Below, one piece after another: positions 39,839-48,398 of a stretch of DNA of 48,721 nt. Within the stretch, counting starts at the first letter, position 1, and each line of letters starts with the position of its first letter. The stretch spans positions 93,399 to 142,119 of the forward strand of contig DJWE01000049.1 in assembly GCA_002441465.1 (NCBI GenBank), read 5' to 3'. The notes below the pieces were generated by a model. The model did not search any database, was not told the DNA's origin, and saw nothing but the letters and a program-made list of their open reading frames with translations. The DNA comes from Propionibacteriaceae bacterium UBA6238. Lineage in GTDB: Bacteria > Actinomycetota > Actinomycetes > Propionibacteriales > Propionibacteriaceae. Both the position numbers and the translations under genes were made by a program.

Positions 39839-40741
39839 GTGGACGACAGGCGAGACGGTGGGCTGCTGGTGCTGGCGGGCACCCCGATCGGCAATCTCGA
39901 CGACGCCTCGCCCGCGCTGCGACAGGCGCTGGTGAGCGCGGACGTGATCGCCGCAGAGGACACCCGGCGGTTGCAGGGGCTGCTCTCCCGACTCGGACTG
40001 ACCACCTCGGCGCGCCTGGTGTCGTACTTCGACGGCAACGAAGCCTCGCGTGTGGCCGGGCTGCTCGCGGCGCTCGCGGACGGGCGGACGGTGCTGGTCG
40101 TCTCCGACGCCGGCATGCCCACCGTCTCCGACCCCGGGTATCGGGTGGTGGCAGCTGCGGTGGCGGAGGGCTGGCCCATCCGCGTGGTGCCCGGGCCGTC
40201 CGCGGTGTTGGTGGCGTTGGCGTTGTCCGGGCTGCCCACCGACCGGTTCTGCTTCGAGGGCTTCCTGCCGCGCAAGGGTGGCGAGCGGCGGCGACGGCTC
40301 GCCGAGCTGGCGCTCGAGCCGCGCACCATGGTCTTCTTCGAGGCCCCGCACCGGTTGGCGGAGTTCCTTGCCGATGCACGGGCAGCGTTCGGCGACGAGC
40401 GGCGTGCTTCGGTCAGCCGCGAGCTCACCAAGACCTACGAGGAGACCCGCAGGGGCGGGCTGGCGGAGCTGGCCGACTGGGCCTCGGCAGGGGTGCGGGG
40501 CGAGATCACCGTGGTGGTCGCCGGGGCTACGCCGAGCGCATTCACCGTGGCAGACGCCGTCCCCGTGGTGGCCGAGCGCCTCGCTGCGGGCGAACCCTTC
40601 TCCGCGGCGGTGGCCGCCGTGGCCGCGGACACCGGCGTCCCGCGCAAGGCCCTGTACGCGGCGGCTCTGGACGCGCGGAAGGCGTCCAGCCCGGACCCCG
40701 GTGCGAGTGGGGACGCCACGGACGAGCGGAGGAAGCCATGA
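39839..40741 (+). CDS. rsmI: 16S rRNA (cytidine-1402-2'-O)-methyltransferase RsmI
   Basis: A 300-residue SAM-dependent enzyme methylating the ribose of C1402 in the decoding centre. The start GGLLVLAGTPIGNLDDASP is the family signature, followed by AEDTRRLQGLLSRLG, VSDAGMPTVSDPGYRVV, PGPSAVLVALALSGL and ELTKTYEE. AATACT (39827-39832) ends exactly 6 nt before the GTG, supporting this start and a leaderless transcript; the frame runs far upstream through the PMT gene without meaning. Its stop overlaps tatD (ATGA). Confidence 0.94.
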   Translation: MDDRRDGGLLVLAGTPIGNLDDASPALRQALVSADVIAAEDTRRLQGLLSRLGLTTSARLVSYFDGNEASRVAGLLAALADGRTVLVVSDAGMPTVSDPGYRVVAAAVAEGWPIRVVPGPSAVLVALALSGLPTDRFCFEGFLPRKGGERRRRLAELALEPRTMVFFEAPHRLAEFLADARAAFGDERRASVSRELTKTYEETRRGGLAELADWASAGVRGEITVVVAGATPSAFTVADAVPVVAERLAAGEPFSAAVAAVAADTGVPRKALYAAALDARKASSPDPGASGDATDERRKP

Positions 40742-41589
40742 GCCGTACTTCAATGAACGACAAACTGCCACCGCTTCCGGAGGCCCTGCCCGTGGCGACG
40801 ACGGACGCGCACACCCACGCGCTGAGCACTGCCGAGTACAGCGGGCTCGCCGTGGCTGACGCGCTGGCGCTGGCGCACTCGGTCAATGTGACCCGGATCG
40901 TCGAGGTCGGCACCGACGTGGCCTCCTCTGCGGCGGCCATCGAACTCGCCGAGCGTCATCCCGAGGCGGTCGCCGCGGTGGCGATCCATCCCAACGACGC
41001 GGCCCGACTCGGTGAGCGCCTGGACGCCGAGCTGGCGCGGCTGGAAGCCCTGGTCGACTCCTCTGCGCGCGTCCGTGGTGTCGGGGAGACCGGTCTGGAC
41101 TATTTCCGCACCACCGACGCCGAGGGGCGGGCGCGGCAGCAGGCCGCCTTCGCCGCCCACATCGGGTGGGCGAAGCGTTACGACCGTGCCCTGGTCATCC
41201 ACGACCGCGACGCCCACGCCGACGTCCTCGACGTGCTGGACGCCGAGGGATCTCCGGACCGTGTGCAGATGCACTGCTTCTCCGGGGATGCGGCGTTCGC
41301 CCGCGCCTGTCTGGATCGCGGCTACTGGCTTTCCTTCCCCGGGACGGTCACGTTCAAGCCCAACGAAGCGCTGCGTGAGGCGCTCGACCTCACCCCGCTG
41401 GATCGGCTCCTGGTCGAGACCGACGCCCCGTACCTCACCCCGATGCCGTACCGAGGCAAGCCCAACTCCAGCTACTTGGTGCCGCACACCGTCCGGTTCA
41501 TCGCGGAGCGCCGTGGCGTCGACCTCGCCGAGCTGTGTACACGGCTGGCCGCGAACGCGTCCGCGCTGTTCGGCGAGTGGGGCGAATGA
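40738..41589 (+). CDS. tatD: TatD-family metal-dependent deoxyribonuclease
   Basis: A 283-residue TIM-barrel hydrolase: H25 and H27 in TTDAHTHAL, GVGETGLDYFR, VIHDRDAHAD, MHCFSGDAAFAR, and LLVETDAPYLTP near the C-terminus. TatD proteins are Mg-dependent 3'-5' exonucleases acting on DNA or RNA. It overlaps rsmI at the start and rsmA at the end, forming a coupled rsmI-tatD-rsmA unit. Confidence 0.93.
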   Translation: MSRTSMNDKLPPLPEALPVATTDAHTHALSTAEYSGLAVADALALAHSVNVTRIVEVGTDVASSAAAIELAERHPEAVAAVAIHPNDAARLGERLDAELARLEALVDSSARVRGVGETGLDYFRTTDAEGRARQQAAFAAHIGWAKRYDRALVIHDRDAHADVLDVLDAEGSPDRVQMHCFSGDAAFARACLDRGYWLSFPGTVTFKPNEALREALDLTPLDRLLVETDAPYLTPMPYRGKPNSSYLVPHTVRFIAERRGVDLAELCTRLAANASALFGEWGE

Positions 41590-42446
41590 TGGCCGACGCC
41601 CTGCTCGATCCGCGGACGATCCGTGAACTCGCCGCGGAGCTGGACCTGCGTCCGACCAAGCAACGCGGCCAGAACTTCGTGCACGACGCCAACACGGTGC
41701 GCCGGATCGTGGCGGCAGCGGGGGTCCGGCCCGACGACGTCGTGCTCGAGATCGGCCCGGGACTCGGCTCGCTCACGCTGGGTCTACTGGAGGTGGCCGA
41801 CCAGGTCGTCGCCGTCGAGATCGAGCACAGCCTGGCCGAGCGACTGCCGCGCACGGTCGCCGAGCGGCTGCCCGGGCGTGCCGACCGTCTCCGGGTTGTC
41901 GAGGCCGACGCGCTCAAGGTGGACGCGCTGGCGGACCCGCAGCCCACTCTGGTGGTGGCCAACCTGCCCTACAACGTGAGCGTGCCGGTGCTGCTGCACG
42001 TGCTGGCCGAGTTCCCCGGCATCCGCGGCGGGCTGGTCATGGTGCAGGCGGAGGTCGCCGATCGACTGGTCGCAGGGCCCGGTTCGAAGACCTACGGGGT
42101 GCCGTCGGTGAAGCTGGCCTGGTACTGCGCGGCGCGCCGGGTGGGCAGTGTTCCCCCGACCGTGTTCTGGCCGGTGCCCCAGGTGGACTCGGGGCTGGTG
42201 GAGCTGGTGCGCAGGGATCCGCCGGTCACGTCCGCCGACCGGGAGCAGGTTTTCGCCGTGATCGACGCGGCGTTCGGGCAGCGGCGCAAGATGCTTCGCT
42301 CGGCACTGTCGGGACTGTTCGGGTCGTCGGCTGCGGCGTCGGCGGCGCTGACGGAGGTCGGCGTCGATCCGCAGTCCAGGGGCGAGGTGCTCGCCGTGAC
42401 CGACTTCGTGAGGGTTGCCGAGGCCCTCGTTCGGACGGTGGGATAG
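41586..42446 (+). CDS. rsmA: 16S rRNA (adenine-1518/1519-N6)-dimethyltransferase RsmA (KsgA)
   Basis: A 286-residue methyltransferase modifying the two adenines of the 3' hairpin of 16S rRNA. Motifs: LRPTKQRGQNFVHDANTVRRI, SAM-binding VVLEIGPGLGSLT, and catalytic VANLPYNVSVPVL; VFWPVPQVDSGLVEL and the C-terminal RRKMLRSALSGL are also present. Two adjacent ATG codons (41586 and 41589) are possible; the first overlaps the tatD stop. The next gene is ispE, as in many actinobacteria. Confidence 0.95.
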   Translation: MMADALLDPRTIRELAAELDLRPTKQRGQNFVHDANTVRRIVAAAGVRPDDVVLEIGPGLGSLTLGLLEVADQVVAVEIEHSLAERLPRTVAERLPGRADRLRVVEADALKVDALADPQPTLVVANLPYNVSVPVLLHVLAEFPGIRGGLVMVQAEVADRLVAGPGSKTYGVPSVKLAWYCAARRVGSVPPTVFWPVPQVDSGLVELVRRDPPVTSADREQVFAVIDAAFGQRRKMLRSALSGLFGSSAAASAALTEVGVDPQSRGEVLAVTDFVRVAEALVRTVG

Positions 42447-42455
42447 CCTCGCCAC

Positions 42456-43379
42456 ATGGCAACCCCGGTGACCGAGCCCGAGGCCATCCGCGTCAGGGTG
42501 GCCGGCAAGGTGAACCTCGCCCTGCGAAGTGGCCGGCGTCGTCCGGACGGCTACCACTCCCTGGCGAACGTGTTCCAGGCGGTGTCGCTGTTCGATGAGG
42601 TGGAGGCGACCTGGGCCGAGCCCGGCCGGTTCACCGTGCGGGTGATCGGGGAGCAGGCCGCTCAGGTGCCGACGGGGGAGGAGAACCTCGCGGTGCGGGC
42701 GGCCCGGCTGTTGGCCGCCGCGGCCGCGCGTCCCTCTCTGGGTGCCGACCTGGTGATCCGGAAGTCGATTCCGGTGGCGGGAGGGATGGCCGGAGGCTCG
42801 GCCGACGCCGCCGGGGCGCTGCTCGGGTGCGCGGTGCTGTGGGATCTGGACGTCTCTCCGGACGAGTTGCGGACGCTGGGCGCTCAGATCGGGTCGGACG
42901 TGCCGTTCTGCCTGGCCGGCGGCACCGCGCTGGGTACCGGACGGGGTGATCGGCTGGCACCGGTGTTGAGCCGCGGCAACTACCACTGGGTACTGGCGTT
43001 CAGCCATGGTGAACTGTCCACCCCCGCGGTCTTCGGCAAGTTCGACGAGCTCGGCTTGGGTGTCGACCGGCCGGAGGCGCCGCCAGAAGTGCTGAACGCC
43101 CTGGTCAGCGGGGACGTGCAGGCGCTCGGACGGTCGCTGGTGAACGATCTCCAGCCGGCGGCGCTGGCCCTGCGTCCGCAGCTCGCCCAGTTGCTGGAGG
43201 CCGGTCAGGATCTCGGCGCGGTCGCATCGATGATTTCCGGATCGGGCCCGACGGTGGCCTTCCTGGCCGCCAACGAGTCGGCGGCGGTCGACTTGTCGGT
43301 GAAGCTGTCCGGCGAGGGCGTGTGCCGCGCCGTCAAGCGGGTCAGCGGGCCGGTACCTGGCGCTCGTCTGGTGGTGTGA
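42456..43379 (+). CDS. ispE: 4-diphosphocytidyl-2-C-methyl-D-erythritol kinase IspE
   Basis: A 307-residue GHMP kinase of the MEP isoprenoid pathway. AGKVNLALRSGRRRPDGYHSLANVFQ at the start and the ATP-binding PVAGGMAGGSADAAGALLG near 105-123 are diagnostic; SGSGPTVAFLA lies near the end. TAGCCT (42444-42449) ends 6 nt before the ATG, so ispE may have its own leaderless promoter inside the end of rsmA in addition to operon read-through. Confidence 0.95.
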   Translation: MATPVTEPEAIRVRVAGKVNLALRSGRRRPDGYHSLANVFQAVSLFDEVEATWAEPGRFTVRVIGEQAAQVPTGEENLAVRAARLLAAAAARPSLGADLVIRKSIPVAGGMAGGSADAAGALLGCAVLWDLDVSPDELRTLGAQIGSDVPFCLAGGTALGTGRGDRLAPVLSRGNYHWVLAFSHGELSTPAVFGKFDELGLGVDRPEAPPEVLNALVSGDVQALGRSLVNDLQPAALALRPQLAQLLEAGQDLGAVASMISGSGPTVAFLAANESAAVDLSVKLSGEGVCRAVKRVSGPVPGARLVV

Positions 43380-43433
43380 GCCGCCCGGTGACGATCGCCG
43401 TCGGGCAGATTCGGTCAGGTGGCTGCGCCGACC

Positions 43434-44642
43434 TCACGCGGCCGGGTCGGTCCAGGACGCCTCGGCTTCGGCGGTCGGTACCACGGACTCCCCGCGCCCG
43501 GGCATGATCCGCGCGACCAGGAGCAGTCCCGACAGCAGCAGGGCCGGTACGAACATGGTCTTCTGGATCCCGATCGTGCCGACCAGCCAGCCGATCAGCG
43601 CGGGGGCCATCAGGAAGGTCGCGTAGCCGAAGGTGACCACGACAGCGAGGCCGCGTCCGCCTGCGGTGTGGCCGGCCACCGCGTAGACCTGTGGCGCGAT
43701 CATGCCGATCCCCAGACCCACCAGCGACCATCCGAGGAGCAATATGGGAAGTCCGCTGCCGACCGCGACCAGCAGATAGCCGAGCGCCGAACAGGCGCCG
43801 CCGAACATGGTCACGGCGCGCCGTCCGAACCGGGCGACCAGGAAGTCGCCGAGCAGCCGGATGACCACCATGAAGGCGACGACGCAGGTGTATCCGAGCG
43901 CGCCGGTGGTGGGATCGACCCCGGCGATCTCGGTGACGTGCAGGCCCGACCAGTCGTTCGCGGTGCCCTCTCCGAGTCCGAAGGCGATCGCCATCAGTCC
44001 TAGTAGGTAGGCGGCGGGCGGGATCGGGCTCCTCGCTCCGGTGGAGTCGGTGTGGGTCACCAGCGTGGTCTCTGGTGCGATCCGCCAGGCGATCAGGAAG
44101 GCCGCCACGCCGAGCCCCGAGGTGACCGAGGTGGCCGCGACCACGGCGGGCTGGGGGTCAGGCGCGAACAACGGCGCCAGCGCCACCAGCAGGGTGGCGC
44201 CGATCAGATTGCCGACCGACCACATGCCGTGGAAGAAGCTCATGATCGGCTTCGCGCGGTGTTGTTCGACCTGGACGCCCATCGCATTCATGGATACGTC
44301 GATGCCGCCGTTGCCGACGCCGAGCAGGATTGCGGCTCCGAACAGCGCAGGCAGGGTCGGCGCGAGGCCGAGCGCGAGAATCGCCACGACCAGGACGGGG
44401 ATCATCGCCAGTGCCACCCGGCGGGCACCCAGCCGGTCGGACAGGCGTCCGGCGACCTGCATGGACGCGATGGCAGCAAGTCCCATGCAGACGAACAGCA
44501 TCGACAGCTGCCAGGGCGCCAGTCCGAACCGTGCTGTGAGCGTGGGGATCGAGGCGGCGTAGGAGCCGACCACCAGGCCGTTGAAGCCGAACAGCAGCAC
44601 GACCGCAGCAGATGCCTGCCAGGAACCGAGGGACGTGCGCAC
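43434..44642 (-). CDS. Major facilitator superfamily transporter
   Basis: A 12-helix transporter of about 402 residues. GRLSDRLGARRVAL is the loop 2-3 MFS signature; GNGGIDVSMNAMGVQVEQHRAKPIMSFFHGMWSVGNLIG resembles the YbjJ/FucP-like group. I take GTG at 44642 as the start because TAGAGT (44654-44649) ends 6 nt before it; GTG at 44648 would add two residues. A LacI-type operator lies just upstream of the -10 box, which suggests a sugar-related substrate. Cargo unknown. Confidence 0.85.
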   Translation of the reverse strand: MRTSLGSWQASAAVVLLFGFNGLVVGSYAASIPTLTARFGLAPWQLSMLFVCMGLAAIASMQVAGRLSDRLGARRVALAMIPVLVVAILALGLAPTLPALFGAAILLGVGNGGIDVSMNAMGVQVEQHRAKPIMSFFHGMWSVGNLIGATLLVALAPLFAPDPQPAVVAATSVTSGLGVAAFLIAWRIAPETTLVTHTDSTGARSPIPPAAYLLGLMAIAFGLGEGTANDWSGLHVTEIAGVDPTTGALGYTCVVAFMVVIRLLGDFLVARFGRRAVTMFGGACSALGYLLVAVGSGLPILLLGWSLVGLGIGMIAPQVYAVAGHTAGGRGLAVVVTFGYATFLMAPALIGWLVGTIGIQKTMFVPALLLSGLLLVARIMPGRGESVVPTAEAEASWTDPAA

Positions 44643-44656
44643 CGACACACTCTATC

Positions 44657-44670
44657 TGGGAGCGCTCTCG
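44657..44670. promoter_or_regulatory. LacI-family operator (CebR-like) at the MFS promoter
   Basis: TGGGAGCGCTCTCG matches 12 of 14 positions of TGGGAGCGCTCCCA, the consensus known for actinobacterial LacI-family repressors such as CebR. It lies 2 bp upstream of the TAGAGT -10 box of the transporter gene, inside the -10/-35 spacer, so a bound repressor would block transcription. No lacI-type gene is in the window. Confidence 0.65.
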
Positions 44671-44748
44671 AAAACCTGACGCCGGTCGGTTTTCCCGGAC
44701 GCCTCCTCTCACCGGGCTGGTTCGCGCGGAGGCCGCCGATGCGCAGGG

Positions 44749-44772
44749 TGGACCGAGTGAGGAACCGTCCCC
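44749..44772. repeat. REP-like element, single arm A3
   Basis: A 24-nt sequence matching the A-type arm except at two positions (AGTGAGG in place of AGTTCGG), ending in GTCCCC. No inverted partner is nearby, so it is a solitary or decayed copy. It ends 13 nt before the stop side of the TetR gene. Confidence 0.75.
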
Positions 44773-44785
44773 AGTTGGGTCGGGG

Positions 44786-45460
44786 TCAGGAGTCGGAGCG
44801 GCGAGGATGCACGTGCAGGGTGGGGGACTGGTCGAGGTTGCGCATGCCATTCCAGGCGAGGTTCACCAGATGGGCGGCGACGACCGGCTTGGGCAGGCTG
44901 AGTTCTTCGCGGGTGTCCATCCACCACTGCCCGGCGAGCGCGACCAGGCCAACCAGCATCTGTGCGTACAGCGGGGCGGTCGCCGGATCGAACCCGCGCT
45001 TGGTGAACTCATCACCGAGCAGGTCCTCCACCCGCGAGGCGATGTCGGACAGGATCGTCGCGAAGGAACCCTCCGGCGAGGTGGCCGAGGAGTCGCGGGA
45101 CAGGATCCGAAAGCCATTGGGGTGATCGTCGATGTAGTCCAGCAGCGCCAGCGTGCCCAGCTCGATCAGACCTCTCGGAGTGGCCCTGGGCGTGGTGATC
45201 GCGGCGCGGATGGCGTCGTGCAGGGTGCGCACCTCGCGATCGACCACCACCGCATAGAGACCTTCCTTACCGCCGAAGTGCTCGTACACCACCGGCTTGC
45301 TCACGCCGGCGTGAGCGGCGATCTCCTCCACGGAGGTGCCTTCCAGCCCTCGCTCGGCGAACAGCGCCCTGGCCACGTCGATGAGTTGCTCGCGTCGCTC
45401 GTTCCGGGTCATTCGGACACGGCCGCGCCGGGCACGAGCGGTGGCCGGGGCAGCGGGCAT
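44786..45460 (-). CDS. TetR-family transcriptional regulator
   Basis: A TetR-type regulator of about 224 residues. An Arg-rich N-terminal tail is followed by the helix-turn-helix REQLIDVARALFAERGLEG...VEEIAAHAGVSKPVVYEHFGGKEGLY, then an all-helical ligand domain ending in a charged tail. ATG at 45460 is preferred since CACACT ends 6 nt upstream; GTG at 45466 would add two residues. A TetR gene divergent from glmU is also found in mycobacteria, so the position is conserved, but the ligand is unknown. Confidence 0.88.
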   Translation of the reverse strand: MPAAPATARARRGRVRMTRNERREQLIDVARALFAERGLEGTSVEEIAAHAGVSKPVVYEHFGGKEGLYAVVVDREVRTLHDAIRAAITTPRATPRGLIELGTLALLDYIDDHPNGFRILSRDSSATSPEGSFATILSDIASRVEDLLGDEFTKRGFDPATAPLYAQMLVGLVALAGQWWMDTREELSLPKPVVAAHLVNLAWNGMRNLDQSPTLHVHPRRSDS

Positions 45461-45625
45461 GTCCACAGTGTGGCCCGCCGCGTGCGGGTTTGCGAATCCG
45501 TCCCGTGTCCCGGCGCGCCCTGGCGGAGGCCCGGAGCCGGGTGGCTGCGCTGGAGCCGGTCCGGTGGTGTGCGAGCGCCGCGTCGATCACCGTAGAGTGT
45601 GCTCCGTCCGTCTGCCGACGGTCGT

Positions 45626-45704
45626 TCCCCGGTTGGTCTGCCGGCAGGGCCCGCCTGACTTTGAATCAGGACTAGCGACGCAGGTTCGACTCCTGCCCGG
45701 GGAG
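45626..45704 (+). tRNA. tRNA-Gln (anticodon TTG)
   Basis: The acceptor stem TCCCCGG/CCGGGGA has U1-A72 and discriminator G, both expected for glutamine. The anticodon stem CCTGA/TCAGG holds loop CTTTGAA (anticodon TTG). The T arm is GCAGG-TTCGACT-CCTGC. The D stem GGTC/GGCC includes a wobble. The variable region is 9 nt (45671-45679), making the gene 79 nt, longer than the usual 72-75. CCA is not encoded. It is upstream of glmU. Confidence 0.9.
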
Positions 45705-45943
45705 CGAGCACCGCGTCCGGCCGCCCCACAGGTAGTACTGCCGCCGGCTCGCGCTGCCTGGGCGCCCGCTCACCGACGTGTCCCTCACCGACGACCTGGC
45801 CGCAGCTGTGGCGATCGGGCCGGTGTTCGCTCCGGGACGGGGCGCGCGTGCCGTTCTGCTGGTTAGGATGAATCGGTCCTGGAACGGGCCAGGACGGGAG
45901 TGCTCCGGTCTCGGCGGGAGCACCGGACGAGGCTGGGAGTGCT
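45705..45943 (+). promoter_or_regulatory. glmU leader region with possible -10 and hairpin
   Basis: No gene is seen here. A TAGGAT -10-like hexamer lies at 45864-45869, without a clear -35. GTGCTCC (45900-45906) pairs with GGAGCAC (45917-45923) in the leader. The glmU ribosome binding site GGGAG follows at about 45935. Confidence 0.35.
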
Positions 45944-47413
45944 GTGGCCGATCAGACAGAAAACCGAGTGGCAGCCGTCGTCATCATGGCGGCCGGATCC
46001 GGTACCCGAATGAAATCCGCGATCCCGAAGGTGCTGCACAGGGTCGCCGGGAAGTCGATGGTCGCCCTTGCCATCGATACCGCGGACGCACTGTCGCCGG
46101 AGCGCCTGGTCGTCGTGGTCGGGCACCAGCGCGAGCTGGTCACTCAGCATCTGGCCGAGGTCGCGCCACACGTGACGATCGCCGTCCAGGACCAACCGTT
46201 GGGCACCGGGGACGCGGTCCGAGCCGGGCTCGCCGCGCTGCCTGAGATCGCCGGAGAGGTGGTGGTGACGTCCGGCGACGTCCCGCTGCTTGCGCCGGAC
46301 ACCCTGATCGACCTCGTCGCAGCGCACCGCTCGGCGGCCAACGCCATCACCGTGCTCTCCGCCGTGGTGCCCGATCCCACCGGCTACGGGCGAATCGTCC
46401 GCGACGGCGACCAGGTGGCGCGGATCGTGGAGCAGTCCGACGCGACCGACGCCGAGCTCGATCTGGCCGAGATCAACTCGGGGATCTACGTCTTCGACGC
46501 GGAGGCCCTCGCTGAGGGCCTTGCCGCGTTGCAGGCATCGAACGCTCAGGGCGAGCTCTATCTCACCGACGTGATCGCGCACGCGCGGGCGGCCGGACGC
46601 AGGGTCGGTGCCCAGGTGACGTCGGACTACCTGCAGACCGAGGGCGTGAACGACCGCATTCAGCTCGCGGAGCGTTCCGCCGAGCTGAACCGGCGGATCC
46701 TCACTCACTGGATGTCGGAGGGGGTGACCATCCTCGACCCAGCCACGACCTGGGTGCACGCGGGCGTGGATCTCGCCGAGGACGTGACCTTGTTGCCGGG
46801 TACCTCGCTGGAGGGCGCGACGTCGGTTGCCCGCGGGGCGACGATCGGGCCGGACACCACTCTCATCGACGTTGAAGTCGGCGAGAATGCGCGCGTGCTG
46901 CGTTCCCATGCCGAGCTGGCGGTGATCGGGCCGGAGGTGACCGTCGGGCCGTTCAGCTTCCTGCGTCCCGGCACCGAGCTGGCCACCCGGGCACATGTCG
47001 GCGCTTTCGTCGAGATGAAGAAGGCCGTGATCGGCGAGGGTGCGAAGGTGCCTCACCTCACCTACTGCGGAGACGCGGTCGTCGGCGCGGGGAGCAACAT
47101 CGGTGCCGGCACGATCTTCGCCAACTACGACGGGGTGGGGAAGTCGACGTCGACCGTCGGCGAGAGTGCGTTCGTCGGCAGTGACTCGGTGCTGGTCGCG
47201 CCCGTCCACATCGGGGACGGGGCGTACGTCGCTGCGGGCTCGACGATCACCGTCGACGTCGGTCCCGGCGAGCTGGCGGTCTCTCGCGGCCAACAGCGCA
47301 ACATCAAGGGATGGGTGGAGCGGAAACGGGCGGGAACCGCGTCCGCGCAGGCCGCCGCCGCGGCTCTGGAAACGCATGAACAGGAGACCGAGCAGAGGGA
47401 GACCGGGGAGTGA
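45944..47413 (+). CDS. glmU: Bifunctional GlcNAc-1-phosphate uridyltransferase/glucosamine-1-phosphate acetyltransferase GlmU
   Basis: A 489-residue cytoplasmic enzyme making UDP-GlcNAc for peptidoglycan. The N-terminal uridyltransferase domain begins VVIMAAGSGTRMKSAIPKVLH and includes QPLGTGDAV, TSGDVPLL and EINSGIYVFDA. The C-terminal left-handed beta-helix acetyltransferase (about 255-455) shows hexapeptide repeats, VEMKKAVIGEGAKVPHLTYCGDAVVG and GAGTIFANYDG. GTG at 45944 has GGGAG at proper spacing. Its stop overlaps the prs start (GTGA). Confidence 0.96.
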   Translation: MADQTENRVAAVVIMAAGSGTRMKSAIPKVLHRVAGKSMVALAIDTADALSPERLVVVVGHQRELVTQHLAEVAPHVTIAVQDQPLGTGDAVRAGLAALPEIAGEVVVTSGDVPLLAPDTLIDLVAAHRSAANAITVLSAVVPDPTGYGRIVRDGDQVARIVEQSDATDAELDLAEINSGIYVFDAEALAEGLAALQASNAQGELYLTDVIAHARAAGRRVGAQVTSDYLQTEGVNDRIQLAERSAELNRRILTHWMSEGVTILDPATTWVHAGVDLAEDVTLLPGTSLEGATSVARGATIGPDTTLIDVEVGENARVLRSHAELAVIGPEVTVGPFSFLRPGTELATRAHVGAFVEMKKAVIGEGAKVPHLTYCGDAVVGAGSNIGAGTIFANYDGVGKSTSTVGESAFVGSDSVLVAPVHIGDGAYVAAGSTITVDVGPGELAVSRGQQRNIKGWVERKRAGTASAQAAAAALETHEQETEQRETGE

Positions 47414-48387
47414 GCGGCATCAAGCGCCCCACCGAGAAGCACCTGATGGTGTGCACGGGACGGGCCTTCCCCGAATTGGCCCAAGAGGTGGCCGCGCTGC
47501 TCGGGGTCGATCTGGTCCCGACCCGGGCGCTGACCTATGCCAACTCCGAGATCTACGTCCGGTTCGAGGAATCGGTGCGGGGCTCGGACTGTTTCGTGAT
47601 CCAGTCGCACCCCGCGCCGGTGAACGAGTGGCTGATGGAACAACTGATCATGGTGGATGCGCTCAAGCGTGCGTCCGCTCGGCGCATCACCGTGGTCTCG
47701 CCGTTCTATCCCTACGGTCGTCAGGACAAGAAGCACGCCGGCCGCGAACCGATCTCGGCCCGTCTGGTCGCCGACCTCTACAAGACCGCCGGGGCGAACC
47801 GGCTGATGTCGGTGGACCTGCATGCGGCCCAGATCCAGGGCTTCTTCGACGGCCCGGTCGATCACCTGCTTGCGCTTCCCGTGCTGGTCGACTACGTGAA
47901 GGCGAATTACGACATCTCGAACATGACCGTGGTCTCGCCGGACGCGGGACGGGTGCGGCTGGCCGACATGTGGTCGGACGAGCTGGGCTCGCCGCTGGCG
48001 ATCATTCACAAGCGTCGCGACCCGAACAAGGCCAACGAGGTGGCCGTGGGCGAGGTCGTCGGCGACGTGGACGGCCGGGTCTGCCTGCTGGTGGACGACA
48101 TGATCGACACTGCCGGCACCATCTGTCAGGCGGCCACCGCACTGAAGAACTTCGGGGCGAAGGCTGTGATCGCCGCGGCCACCCATCCGATCCTGTCCGG
48201 ACCGGCGCCGCAACGGCTCAACGAGTCGGCCTTCGAGGAGGTCATCGTGACCAACACCTTGCCGATTCCCGATGGCGTGCACATCCCCAAGCTCACCGTC
48301 TTGTCGATGGCTCCCTTGCTTGCGCAGGCGATTCAGGCGGTCTTCGAAGAGGGATCGGTCGCGTCCTTGTTCAACGGCGCGCACTAG
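47410..48387 (+). CDS. prs: Ribose-phosphate pyrophosphokinase (PRPP synthetase)
   Basis: A 325-residue enzyme making PRPP from ribose-5-phosphate and ATP for nucleotide, histidine and tryptophan synthesis. MVCTGRAFPELAQEVAALLG, FYPYGRQDKKHAGREPISARLVADLY, the catalytic VSPDAGRVRLADMW region and the PRPP loop LLVDDMIDTAGTI are all present. The GTG overlaps glmU by 4 bp. glmU-prs-rplY is a conserved actinobacterial order. Confidence 0.96.
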   Translation: MSGIKRPTEKHLMVCTGRAFPELAQEVAALLGVDLVPTRALTYANSEIYVRFEESVRGSDCFVIQSHPAPVNEWLMEQLIMVDALKRASARRITVVSPFYPYGRQDKKHAGREPISARLVADLYKTAGANRLMSVDLHAAQIQGFFDGPVDHLLALPVLVDYVKANYDISNMTVVSPDAGRVRLADMWSDELGSPLAIIHKRRDPNKANEVAVGEVVGDVDGRVCLLVDDMIDTAGTICQAATALKNFGAKAVIAAATHPILSGPAPQRLNESAFEEVIVTNTLPIPDGVHIPKLTVLSMAPLLAQAIQAVFEEGSVASLFNGAH

Positions 48388-48398
48388 GCCGTTCCGGG

